From Neoceratodus forsteri (taxonomy: Eukaryota; Chordata; Ceratodontiformes; Ceratodontidae): a DNA stretch of 64,000 bases. The stretch's first letter is position 1, and every line of letters begins with the position of its first letter. The notes below the pieces were generated by a model. The model was not told where the DNA came from. It ran no database searches and worked only from the letters and a program-made list of their open reading frames with translations. The position numbers were made by a program, and so were the translations under genes. Shown piece by piece: positions 52,540 to 63,303 of the stretch. The stretch is from NCBI GenBank assembly GCA_016271365.2, contig CM057454.1, forward strand, positions 694,353,501 through 694,417,500, in the 5' to 3' direction.

Positions 52540-52696
52540 GAGTGGGGGGTGGCAGTTGGGGAAGAGATATGCAGACACCACAGGTTGGGAAACCATATGA
52601 GCTTCCCCCCCAAAACAGTGACAAAGGACAAATGGCAAGCACTGTTGGTGATGCTGGGAAAGGAGGGCAGGATGGGAGGGGGGGAAAGGGTGGAAG

Positions 52697-53702
52697 GTGG
52701 TTACCCTTAATGCTAGGAGCCTTGGGAGGAAAACTGCAGAGTTACAGGTTCTCATGGCAGAGGGAGAGGTGGACATTGCAGCCATCATGGAAACATGGGC
52801 CACCCAATACAATGACTGGGACCTGTCTGTACCAGGGTACAGGTTATTTCATAGGGACAGAGTGATTGGGAAAGGGGGGGGTGGCACTATATGTGAAGGA
52901 AAGACTGAAGTGTGTAAGGGAGGAAGGGGAGGAGGGTAGTACGGATTCACTTTGGATGCAAATCCAGGATTCCAAGAATAGGATTCTTAGAATGGGAGTG
53001 GTGTACAGGCCACCATCTCAGACAAAGGAGTTAGACAGGAAACTAGTGGGACAGATCAGGAGGACCTGCGAGAAGGGTAGTGTGGTGATTGTGGGGGACT
53101 TCAACATGCCAGGAGTGGACTTGAGCACCTCAACAGCTAGGAACAGAAGGGAGCAGGTATAGCTGGATGCCTTCCAGGACAGCTTTCTGCTGCAAATGGT
53201 CAGTGAACCAATCAGGTTAGGGAATACCCTTGACCTTGTGCTGGCAAATGGGGACTTTGTGAGAGAACTTACAGGGAGTGACCACCACGCAGTATGGCTC
53301 ACATTAGATATGGGCAAGGAAGGAGTGGAATATGGCACAATAGTGCTGGACTTCAGGAGAGCCAACTTTGGGAGGATGGGGGAAGTGGTAAAAGGGTACC
53401 TGGCCAGAATTCAATCTAGTATGGACACTAACCAGAGGTGGGAGCTCATAAAGCTGGGGATAGTGGAGGCAACCAAAACCTGCTGCAAAGCTCAGAGCAA
53501 GAAGGCTAGGGCTAAGAAACCGATCTGGTTGAGCAAGGAGGTCATGGAAAAGGTAAGGAGGAAAAGAGCTGCCTTTAGGAAGTACAAGAAAACAGAGAGG
53601 GGGGAGGACAGGGAGGAGTACTTGACAGAATCGAAGGAGATGACAAGAGCAGTAAGGGGAGCCAAGGCATCTACAGAACTCAGGCTGCGCACAAGGCATT
53701 AA
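52697..53702 (+). pseudogene. CR1-H ORF2 endonuclease part
   Basis: Pieces in three frames. 52697-52939: TLNARSLGRKTAELQVLMAE, IAAIMETWATQYNDWDLSVP. After a shift in a G run at ~52875: GGVALYVKERLKCV, MGVVYRPPSQTKELDRKLVG, VVIVGDFNMPGVDLS, with a TAG at 53160. 53196-53702: NTLDLVLANGDFVRELTGSD HHAVWLTLDM, IVLDFRRANFGRMGEVVKGY, KKPIWLSKEVMEKVRRKRAA, FRKYKKTERGEDREEY. Catalytic NAR, ET, GDFN and SDHH are all present. It would nick target DNA if whole. Confidence 0.85.
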
Positions 53703-53906
53703 GAAGGGGGAGAAGGACTTCTTTAAGTACATCAGGGAGAAAAGGAGCTGTAAGGACCACATAGTAAGGATTAGGAAGGAGGGGGGTTGGGTGGAAGCAG
53801 GGTGCGATAAGGCGGAAGCACTAAATGAGTACGTCTGCTCAGTATTTACTAAAGAGAAGAGGGGGGTGACACCCAAGGTGGGAGAAATGGCAGAAGCAGG
53901 GGGGAA

Positions 53907-55070
53907 GTGGCGACAGATAGGGAAATCATGGAGAGCAGAGTTCGAGAGGGTTTGAAGGCACTGAGGGTGGACAAGGCACCAGGCCCAGATGGCATCCACC
54001 CCAGGGTACTGAAGGAGCTGGCAGAGGTCCTTGCAGAACCTTTGGCAGACCTATTTAATGCCTCACTACATTCAGGGTGTGTACCTCAGGACTGGAGGAT
54101 GGCTAACATGGTGCCCCTCCACAAGAGTGGCCCCAAGGATGAACCGGGAAACTACAGACCAGTGAGCCTCACATCCTTCATCGGTAAGGTAATGGAGACT
54201 ATCCTGAAGGAGAGGCTGGCGGCCCTCCTAGAGGCATAAGGACTACAGGACAGCAGACAGCATGGCTTCATACATGGCAGATCCTGCCAAACCAACCTGG
54301 TTGAGTTCTATGACTGGGTAACTAGGCAACTGGACAGGGGCCATGCAGTGGATGTCCTGTATCTGGACTTCAGCAAGGCATTCGACTCAGTGCCACATGG
54401 AAGGCTGGGAAGGCAGTTAGTAGGCACAGGGGCAGGTGCAAAGCTGGTGAGATGGGTAGGAAACTGGCTACAGGGAAAGCAACAGAGGGTGGTGGTGGGT
54501 GGGGAGCTCTCACACCCAAGGGCAGTGATGAGCAGTGTTCCACAGGGCTCGGTGTTGGGACCAGTGTTGTTTGGGATATTCATTGCAGACATATCATGGG
54601 ACATCAAGAGCAAGATCAGTCTGTTTGCTGATGATACCAAGGTAGGTGCGGTGGTGGATGACCTAGGGGGATGGCAGGGGTTGCAGGATGATCTGGCAAA
54701 GCTTGAAACCTGGTCAGACTCATGGCAACTGGGCTTTAATGCCAAAAAGTGCAAGGTGCTGCATTTTGGTTTGAAGAACCCAAGGAGGAGTTACCAGCTA
54801 GGGGGAGAGCAGCTAGCCCAGACAGAGGAGGAGAAGGATCTGGGTGTGCACATTACAGGGTTAATGAACAACTTGGCACAATGTAGAAAGGCAGCTGCAA
54901 ATGCCAACAAAATGCTGGGTTGTATTGCAAGTGGTATATCCTCGAGGAGGGAGAAGGTGATTCTGCCACTGTATAGGTCATTAGTTAGACCACACCTGGA
55001 GTACTGCATGCAGTACTGGTGTCCATATCTGAGGGACATTAAAGTTACTGGAGGGTGCAGGCATGAGTGA
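53907..55070 (+). pseudogene. CR1-H ORF2 reverse transcriptase part
   Basis: 53907-54239: ALRVDKAPGPDGIHPRVLKE, CVPQDWRMANMVPLHKSGPK, NYRPVSLTSFIGKVMETILK, stop at 54237 where QGLQDSRQHGF-type sequence continues. 54348-55070: [40 protein letters not shown], catalytic SLFADDTKVGAVV, GFNAKKCKVLHFGLKNPRRS, EEEKDLGVHIT, LYRSLVRPHLEYCMQYWCPY. The PQGS and FADD boxes are intact. Stops at 54237 and 55068 break it. The remaining C-terminus (RGDRVTWLKPLNT-type) decays to ~55340. Confidence 0.85.
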
Positions 55071-55530
55071 CAAAAGATGATCAAGGGGCTGGGGGACTTA
55101 TCATCACGAGAGGAGGTTGAAGGAGTTGAACATGTACTCACTGGAGAGAGGAGAGACAGGGTGACATGATTGAAACCTTTAAATACATGAAAGGAATAAA
55201 CAAGATGGGTAGAGAGGCTGTTCAAAGTAAGGGAGGAGGGTCACAGGGGCCATGATATGAGACTGGAGCGAGGAAGGTTCAGGAGGGAGATGAGGAGACA
55301 CTTTTTACAGAGGCTGGTGGCTGGGTGGAATGCGTTACCTGCTGAAGTGGTATGCAGTAGAACAGTGGACTGCTTCAAATGAGGATGAGACAGGACAAGG
55401 AGTAGGGTTAATGAAGGGGAAGGGTGGAAGGGAGGGGCAGCTGCAGAATAAGGGGTGCTAGCTGCACATTTGAGAAGACTTGATAGACCTCTAGGCCTTT
55501 ATCTGCTGGCAAATTTCGCATGTTCGTATG

Positions 55531-56796
55531 AAGTGTGTACAGTCATGCCCACTCATGCAAATGTACCATGACACACACAAGCAAATATATGACAGGGTGG
55601 GGGTAAAAAGGGCAGACTACAGTGGTAAACCATAAGGTGGCTGAAAGATGTTAGAAGAAAATAAGTCTGTCATTTAAGCAGAAGGCTGCTGGGAGCATAG
55701 GTGGAGGATAAGCATGCTTTCCATGTTTTTCCTTTAGTCAGAATCATGGAAACCCTTCTGAAGGGTACTGGCAGAAAGATCATTGGGGTTATGGTCCCTG
55801 GAAGTAATTTATCAGTGTCTCACCTTCTGACTGTTCTTTAATGTTCCCTGAATTGGTCAGCCTGGCATCTGGCAGTTTCTCTGATGTAGATAGCTGCATA
55901 CTTCCTGCAAAAATACAATATCTCACATTTTTGGAAGTGCGTGAGAACTCCTTTGTAACATAAAAAACTCCTGGCTGACCTTGAATTTCTGTAACAGAAT
56001 AACAGCAAGTTCTGTTGCAAGTTTTGGTACCTGGTAGGGAGGAATTGTTAGGAGTAAGTAGGCTGCTCCATATCAGAAGATTCTTCATGTTGGGTGGTCT
56101 GCGGTAGGAGGCAATTAATGGCTCTGTAATATATTACAGGGACAAAGTTGCAGCCTTATATTTAGGGTAGCACAAGCTCTTCAATGTTAAACCTCAATGT
56201 TTGCACTTTAATAACTTAGCAACTGTTCATTGGCTTTGCATTACATTTTGCAAGTGTGGTCTTGTGGGGTACATCTCTTGACAAGCCAAGCTTCATTCCA
56301 GTTGGTTGTGCAGATTCTGAGATACAGATAATGCAAAAAGTGATTTTTTCAGAATGTATTCCCATTGTTTGAATGGGTTTTCTGTCAACTTGGTTAGAGC
56401 CCAGAGAGCTTGAAATTTTGGTCTTAAATTTTCAGGGTAGAAAGGGGCTGAATCAAAGATGTGCATTTTGCTTGTTTGATGAAAAAAACATTAAAACATT
56501 CCAATTTTATTTCATTTTGAAAATTTGAATAATTGATTCTGAATATGCTCAGTAAGCTCTAAAAACAGAAGTATGAAATTAAAAAGAATTCTTTTATTGT
56601 ATTGACATCATCCTTTTTCACAAGGGTAAAATCCTTTGTTGTTTGTCTACCATCTTGTTTTCCATTTTCTATAACAATTCAACCAACACATGTAGCTTGC
56701 TTATGAGGATACCCTTAGCTGGATTCTTCACTTAACTCCTCAAGAACTGCCCTTGGAATATGCTCTGTTTAAGTTTATAAATATTTTTTCATATAT
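55531..56796. other. No gene recognised
   Basis: Over 1.2 kb of unassigned, mostly AT-rich sequence. A 99-codon minus frame (55789-56088) has no recognisable domain; it contains several Cys and Ser residues but no zinc-finger spacing. I cannot say whether it is real. Confidence 0.4.
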
Positions 56797-56993
56797 TTAT
56801 TTATTTATTTATTTAGTTTTTGTTGACTGGGTAAGTGAACTAGACTAATCCTGCCTATTTTCAGGCACGACCAGGGTGAGGGGGATACAGATGAATGCCA
56901 ATTGACCTTGAACCAGATTAAGATTAAGCTGCTGGTGGTATTTTTAGTGAATGAGGAACATTTGGCCAGGACACCGGGGAAATTCCCCTACTT
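56797..56993 (-). mobile_element. SINE copy 4, 3' half
   Basis: Minus-strand SINE. Its (TTTA)n and TTTTTGTTGACTGGGTAAGT tail end is at 56797, and its core is reached at TTGGCCAGGACACCGGGGAA then ATTCCCCTACTT at 56993, where the Tx1-like L1 starts. The rest of the same SINE is at 63042-63303. Confidence 0.88.
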
Positions 56994-57103
56994 CCTGCTT
57001 CCTGTGAGCAGGGGGGGACCCATTTTCTGGTGGGACCAAGATGGCAGAGGAGGAGACTGGAAGAGTGAGGTTGGTGGATGAAGAATCAGTGAAGCTGTTT
57101 GAA

Positions 57104-58803
57104 TGGATACTGCAACTGTAGTATCTGTCTCTGTAGACACGGCGGCTGGGGAGCACCCGAGGGGTGGCCAGCTTATCGCCTGCGATACCATTTCTAATAT
57201 AGAGTCAGGAGACATACTTGATTTACACCAAAAAAACAGTGTTAGAAGAGGAATTGGTTCGAATTAAACAGCAGATGGATGATTCGCTAGCACAGCGAGT
57301 TGACGACCGTAAAAGAAAATGTTCAGCGGTTTCTCCGCTATCGGACAACTCTTTGGGTCCTTTGAAGGTGTTGGCGACCGTAGATAGGAAGAAAGGCCCC
57401 ACAACACGACTGGAGTGAGGGTGATGACACCGGCTGGTCGCCGGAAAAAGCGCTCCTCTCAGCTGGACAGATGTTCCCTGCACAAGGAGTATGGCAGCCA
57501 GACCCGGGTTGTTTACCAGTAGGATCAACAAATCCGTTGCCTTCCTCTCCTATGATGGATTCAGGAGGGACATTTGCTGTTTCAGGTACTGTTGCCTCTG
57601 GGGTTTTGGAAAAACAACAGGGGTTGGGGGTAACTTTGGATTCTTCACAATCTGATCAGAGGACTGTTTCACTAGGGGAACCGGTAGTGTCTGTTGCAGC
57701 CCCCCCCAACTTATGCAAGCCACTGCCATAAAACTATCGATTTGGTGAAATGTAGAAATGCAATAAGGTTGCGATATGTGGGACAGAAGGAGTCGACACC
57801 TGATCGTTTTCATGTGGGGAAAATCTTGCTTAAACAGTCCATGGGTTTTCTCCTTAAGAGGTTTATGCCTTAATCCATGCACCAGGAGAAAGTACTTTTG
57901 ATGTTACTTTTTGTACTCCAGCTTTGCTGGAGAAATTCTGGTGTAGATTTTCAAATTTAAAAACTAACTCTTTATGGGTAGATTTTCTGGTGATACCCTT
58001 GACTAAACAACCTTTTAGGGTAATTACTATTCTTTTTTGCAATGAGGGGGTTAATATAACTGATGTGGTATACTGGTTAGAAAAACAATGTACTATTCAA
58101 AGAAATCCTTCCCAATTTTGGATGATGAAGGTTTTGGACTGGGGTTGAAGTTTAGGATTAAATTACACCAAACGGAGCAGGATGTTATTCATTTGCCTAA
58201 TTGTTTTTTCATAGGTCGGGATAAGGGGTTTCTGTTTTATCCTGGGCAGCCTAGGATGTGCTTTAAATGTGGATCCACAAGACACATTAGTACTACATGT
58301 GAGGTACTAAAATGTACGTATTGTGGGGAATTAGGCCATGTTAGTGCACATTGTTTTCAAGACTCCAAATGTAACCTTTGTGAGGAGGTGAGTCATGTGT
58401 TTACTGATTGTCCTTGGGCAGCCAGGAACACAGAAAATGCTGATTTTGGAGTTCAGGATTATTATATTAAAGAGGCTATTACCCCCACTGTGTTTTCTGG
58501 GCCTCAACCTCCTGGTAAAAGACATATACCGCAGATACCTGAATGTGGAACCCCCCACCCATTTTGGTTGTTGAAACAGAGGGTGTTTTAGCACAGTCCA
58601 TTGCACAGGAAAAGTTGGGGGGGGGGACCATTACTTTGTCAGATCCTTTACCTAGTTCTCAAGATTTTGTTGTGGTTTGTCCAAAGAGGGGGAAGGGTGT
58701 TAGGCCAAAGGGTTTGAAAAAAACATCTGAACCTTTGGAAGAGATGAATACTTATGAGGTATTGAAGCAGACGTTTCTTCAGTTTAGAGACAGAACATAC
58801 TGA
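57104..58803 (+). pseudogene. Tx1-like ORF1: RNA-binding, CCHC-knuckle protein (broken)
   Basis: Start ATG at 57104 (MDTATVVSVSVDTAAGEHPR). It then continues, with frameshifts (A7 run at ~57231, near 57420, ~57720-57850, ~58125, C run at ~58545), as a Ser/Pro-rich N-terminal region, an RRM-like segment (WCRFSNLKTNSLWVDFLVIP, LTKQPFRVITILFCNEGVNI, TDVVYWLEKQC) and three zinc knuckles CX2CX4HX4C at about 58255-58435: CFKCGSTRHISTTC, CTYCGELGHVSAHC, CNLCEEVSHVFTDC. It ends YEVLKQTFLQFRDRTY at 58803. Total ~565 codons. Knuckle proteins of this type bind element RNA in the cytoplasmic particle. Confidence 0.8.
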
Positions 58804-58945
58804 AGTGGCAGGAAGTCTGCTCTGGGAGGGATTTATTGGATCCAGGTGGACCACTGGTTGGTACCTCCGGCCTAAAACTAGTGGTAGGATTACCCGGCCT
58901 CTAGCAAAATAAAGTGAGGTGTCTTCTTTTTCACTTTTTTGACTT

Positions 58946-61900
58946 ATGATTGATCTTCGTTATCAGTTTCACATCGCATCTTTAAATGTAAATAGTATCC
59001 AGTCCAAATTTAAAAGACTGGCTACATATGGGCTTTTTTTACAATCTGATTTAGATTGTATATTATTTCAAGACGTCCGTCTGCATTCTCCAGGTCATTT
59101 GGAGGCAGCCTCTGTGGGTTGGTTGTGGGGGGATAGCTACTGGTCACAGGGGTCTGAACAGTGTTCAGGGGTAGGGATTTGTTTTTTTTCTCTGGTAAAA
59201 ATAATTAGGCATTTAGAAATTTTGGAAGGGAGGGTTCTCATGTTAGATATTGTTTGGAAAAATTTACCTATGAGGTTAATAAACATATATGCACCCCAAT
59301 TAAAATATGAAAGGGTAAGGCTTTTTCGCATCTATACAAACTCTTTGTTTACTAGTATGCCGTTGTTTTGAGGATTTTAATTGCTCTTTCCTCAGAGTGG
59401 AAGTAATATATTTGGGAAAAACAATATTGTGATGTCTCTTGTTTGTTGAAACTCATTTCTGAAGTAGGTCTCATTGATGTGTTTGGGTCTGGTAATATAG
59501 GAGCTTCCACACATATGCTTGTGGCCTTCGCGCATCATGGATTGATTATTTCTTTATTTCTGCTGGTTTTAGCATTCGTAAAGCCGTAGTTAGTGATGTG
59601 GCAACTTCTGATCATCGTATGTTAGATTTGATAGTAGGAAATCTACCTAAACAAATGCGGGGTCCAGGGTTCTGGAAGTTAAATATTTCCTTGTTAGATT
59701 TACCCATGGTACAGGTAGGGTTTCAATATATCATGAAAGCTAGGAAATCTGTGTTTTTCCTTTATGAGGATAAAAATCAGTGGTGGGAAGATTCGAAACA
59801 TGATTTTCGTTTTTATTTCCAGTCAGTGGGGAGGCTCAGTGGTTCTTTTAAAAAACAAACTTTGTGGCAACTTAGAGCACAGCTTTGGATTTTGGTGGCC
59901 CAATACTATGAAGAGGGTAAAGGTGATTTGGGTGCTATTAAGATTCTTAAAAATAAATTATCAGTTTTCCGAAAAGAACTGATGCAGGGGGTGATCAAAC
60001 AGCAATGGTACTGGGTTTTTGGAAAAAAGTCTGATATCATTCCCTTTGACACCCTGGCTCAGGTTCGGGAACAGAGAATTATGGAGGCCTTGCAGCTCCC
60101 TTATGGTATGAAGGTCACAGACAACCCAGCTATATTGAATGAAATTGGGAGGTATTTTTCCAAAATGTTTACAAGTACTGATTTGTCAAAGGCTGCAATA
60201 TCAGACTGGTTGAAGGGATGTGACCTCCCTCATATTTCTGAGGAGTGTGGTCGAAATTTAGTTTCTCCTATCACTGCTGCAGAACTTAAGCAAGTTATTT
60301 GGACCTTTTAAAGGAACGTCCCCAGGGTCTGATGGCCTATCACATGCCATTTATAAAGTAATATGGGAAATACTAGGGGATGAACTTGTGGTAGTGTTAA
60401 ATGATGCTCTTAGTACAGGAGTTCTACCACCCAGTATGTATGAAGGAGTTTAGTTCTCTTATTCAAGGATGGAAATAAAGAAGATTTAAAAAATTGGAGA
60501 GCAATCACTTTGTTAAATACTGATCGTAAAATCTTGGTGAAGGTATTAGGGAATAGATTGGTGAATACGTTAAATGATATAATTCACTCCACACAGTTTA
60601 GTGGGGTACCCTCACGTAAGATACAGGATGCCCTGATTCTTATTAGAGAAATTCTGCATAAAGGCACTACTCAGGAATTATTAGGACATTTAGTTAGTAT
60701 AGATCAATCTAAAGCTTTTGATAGGGTTGAATATACCTATATGTGGGCAGTTTTTTCTAAATATGGGTTCCCAGATAAGTTTATTTTATGGTTGCAAATA
60801 TGCTATAAACACATTTGTTTATTTTCTAGTATGAATGGATGGATAGGAGGTAAGATTTTAGTCAATAGAGGGGTGAGGCAGGGTTGTCCTCTAAGTCCTC
60901 TCCTTTATTTGTTGTCTCTGGACCCATTATTATACAAACTGAACAAACAGGATGATATAATGGGTCTCTCCGTGAGTAGTATAGATTTACAGATTAAAAC
61001 TATTACTTATTTAGATGATTTGTGTTTAATATTGGCAGACAAATCATCAGCCTTTTTGGCTGAAGATGAGCTGAGAGTGTTTTCAGAAGTAACTGGTTCT
61101 GTAGTCAACTACCAGAAATGTAGTATTTTATCCATTGGTTGTGAGGGTACAGTATGGAGTTCAATATGGCATTTTCCAGTAGTGACCTCCTATATTCGAA
61201 TTTTGAGTATTTTTTTTGGTAGTCCTGATCCCCAGTTTTATAATTGGGAAGAGAAAATTCGTACTGCACAAGGTTTGGTAACAAAATGGAATTCTTGGCG
61301 TATGTCTAAATGTAAAAGGATATATATGATAAAATCATATCTGTTACCCTTGTTTCAATTTTTGTCAGCAGTATTTCCTATCCCAAAAATACTGGAAACT
61401 TCAGTGTACAGTGTGTTTTTCCAGTGTCTTTTGAGGAGGCACCTAAACCCTATTAAAAGAGGGATTACCTATTTACCTATCACCCAGGGAGGCTTGGGAA
61501 TGATTAATCCAATAATTTTTTTTCATGTTACCTTTCTTTTTCACAATATTGTCCCATTGGCTCATAATGAGGTTAGATTATGGTGTCCCTGGGTTATGGA
61601 TGAGTTTGGATCCCTATTAACACAGAGGGCTTCTTCAGGCTCCCTTTCTAAACAGGTGAAAATTTTCTTTTTAGCTAATTGTTGGAAGGATGTGGTGGGT
61701 AAACTCAAACTCTGGGAATTGCCTTATCGCTATCTGACTACTGGCACTCAGAAAATGGTATATGACTGGCTGTTGCTAACCTGGTTCCATGAGGAACCCT
61801 GGTTTATAATACTTCCCTCAGCTAATATACAAATTATGATAAGTTTTCTTCATTGTCCCCGAATTCTAACATTTATGTGGGATTTTATATGGCTTTGCAC

Positions 61901-62414
61901 CCACCAAAAATTGGGGGTAAAAGGGAACATGAAGCATAAGGGTGTAGTGGAACGAATGTGTCCTAGAATTGATACGTGTAGTGGGGTGGTTGAGACTATG
62001 CAGCATTTGTTTATAGATTGTCCCTATGTGGTTGAATTTTGGACTTCTTTTCATAAATATTTGGTCTCTGGGCTTTTTCAGAGGGAGGATCCGGATGTGT
62101 GGGTTAGGAACATTTTACCAGCTGCATGGGTCCAGTTTGACTCTGGGAAGTTATTGTTATTTATGGGACATGTCAAGTTTCAATTATGGCAAGCCCGCTG
62201 TGCATTAACTTTAAGACAGCAGGTATTGTCTAGTGCTTATGTGTTTTCGATGGTTCAGAAAGAGATTTTTAGATGGAGAGACTATGAGCACAATACAGCC
62301 TCCCCGATCTTTATAAATTATGGTGGAGACATATGTCTTGGCTGGATACTGGGTGAACATGATACTTTCTTTGTACCTGATAGTTCATTATTTTCTTTCT
62401 GTAATTTTTTTTAA
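58946..62414 (+). pseudogene. Tx1-like ORF2: endonuclease-reverse transcriptase (broken)
   Basis: Start MIDLRYQFHIASLNVNSIQS. Endonuclease 58946-59630: CILFQDVRLHSP, INIYAPQ, then with shifts DFNCSF, IDYFFISAGFSI and SDHRMLDL. RT begins at ~60310 (GTSPGSDGLSHAIYKVI). The long intact stretch 60510-62414 (634 codons) has HLVSIDQSKAFDRVEYTYMW, NRGVRQGCPLSPLLYLLSLD, catalytic ITYLDDLCLIL, VVNYQKCSIL, GGLGMINPIIFF and a C-terminal Cys-His cluster (CPRIDTCSG…MQHLFIDCP). The active site is YLDD, not the usual YADD/FADD. Breaks at ~59370, ~59490-59580 and 60310-60510 inactivate the full protein, but palm, thumb and C-terminus are continuous. Confidence 0.88.
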
Positions 62415-62499
62415 ATAAGAATAGGATATTGGTCTTTTTTTGTATATAATACTGTCTTCATTTCTGTTTCATAACAATTTATATAATTTTGTCCGATCT

Positions 62500-63041
62500 C
62501 CATTCTGTAGTTTTATGGTGTACATTTGTTTCCAGTTAGTATTTCTGTATTAGACAGCCATTTCTGATGTATGACTGTACTACTTATTTATTTTGTTATG
62601 ATTTGTAATTTTTTTTCTTCCTTTTTTGTGAGGTACTACTGTTTTTTGTATTACTTTGTTTTTGTTCCTTGAAAAATTTTCCCCTACTCTTTAGTGGGGG
62701 GCTCTAGCTTTCGTTTTGAGATTTATAAATGAAAGTTTGTATTGTATGCTTGATGACATGCTTATTTTTTGTTTATTTTAAGTTTGTCTTATGATTTTGT
62801 GTGCAGTAACACTATTAAGTATGTATTTTATTTCCTTTATTTTGTGGATAAAATTTCCCTACTTTTTTGTTGGGGGGGGTTCCCTTTTGTCATGGGATTA
62901 GATTTGAGTTTCACTTCTGTATTAGACAAACCCTTTCGATATGTATGATTGTAATACTTATTTGCTTTTGTTATGATTTGTACTTTTCTTTTGTGTGAGA
63001 CAACACTGTTTTTTATTGATTTGTTTTGTTATTTAAATAGA
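62500..63041 (+). repeat. Tx1-like 3' UTR tandem units carrying target-like sequence
   Basis: T-rich 3' UTR with three spaced copies of the SINE target phrase: AAATTTTCCCCTACTCTTT (62674-62692), AAATTTCCCTACTTTTTT (~62850-62868) and the junction copy AAATTCCCCTATTCTTTT (63042). Spacing is about 175 and 190 bp. Flanks also repeat: TCTGTATTAGACA at ~62544 and ~62919; GGGGGG-CTTTCG/CCCTTTTG after units 1 and 2. Confidence 0.7.
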
Positions 63042-63303
63042 AAATTCCCCTATTCTTTTCGATAAGTGCCATGGGATCTTTAACATCCACCTGAACTACC
63101 ACTAATCCAAGCAGATGGGACCTCGGTTTAATGTTTCATCTGAAAGATGGCACCTCAGAAGTGCAGCACCCCTCTCATGCTGCACTACAGAGTCAGTACT
63201 GGGATATTTACCCAAGTGCCAGATGTGGGAACTGAACCCACAGCCCTCTGATCTCCCGGTCTCAGAGGCAAGTGTGCTACCTACTGAGCCACTGACACTG
63301 CTT
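63042..63303 (-). mobile_element. SINE copy 4, 5' half with tRNA-like head
   Basis: Minus-strand continuation of the SINE split by the Tx1-like element: GAAAAGAATAGGGGAATTTT, GTGCCATCTTTCAGATGAAA, GCAGCATGAGAGGGGTGCTG. The head has A box TGGCTCAGTAGGTAGC and B box GGGTTCAGTTCCCAC (plus-strand 63225-63300 reversed), the RNA polymerase III promoter of a tRNA-derived SINE. It is the best-preserved head in the window. Confidence 0.88.

Larger units (their letters stand above)
52540..55530 (+). mobile_element. CR1-H, a different CR1 family
   Basis: A ~3.0-kb plus-strand CR1 containing the ORF1/ORF2 junction region, endonuclease, RT and a 3' end (AGACCTCTAGGCCTTTATCT, GCTGGCAAATTTCGCATGTT). It is distinctly G-rich and codon-wise unlike the other copies, and its 3' tail lacks the TTCTATGTTTC repeat, so it belongs to another CR1 subfamily. 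Confidence 0.85.
56994..63041 (+). mobile_element. Tx1-like L1 retrotransposon inserted in a SINE
   Basis: A 6.05-kb plus-strand element with leader, ORF1 (57104-58803), ORF2 (58946-62414) and a repetitive 3' UTR. It splits SINE copy 4. Flanking target duplications are AAATTCCCCTACTT (56980-56993) and AAATTCCCCTATTC (63042-63055). There is no poly(A) tail; the element ends with T-rich sequence (GTTATTTAAATAG). CCHC knuckles in ORF1 and the ORF2 style place it in the Tx1 branch of L1, many members of which insert at specific targets. Confidence 0.85.

Noticed and set aside
55789..56088. A 99-codon minus frame as a small gene
   Set aside because: No motif, no paralogue in the window and no splice or promoter context. 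I left it as unassigned sequence.
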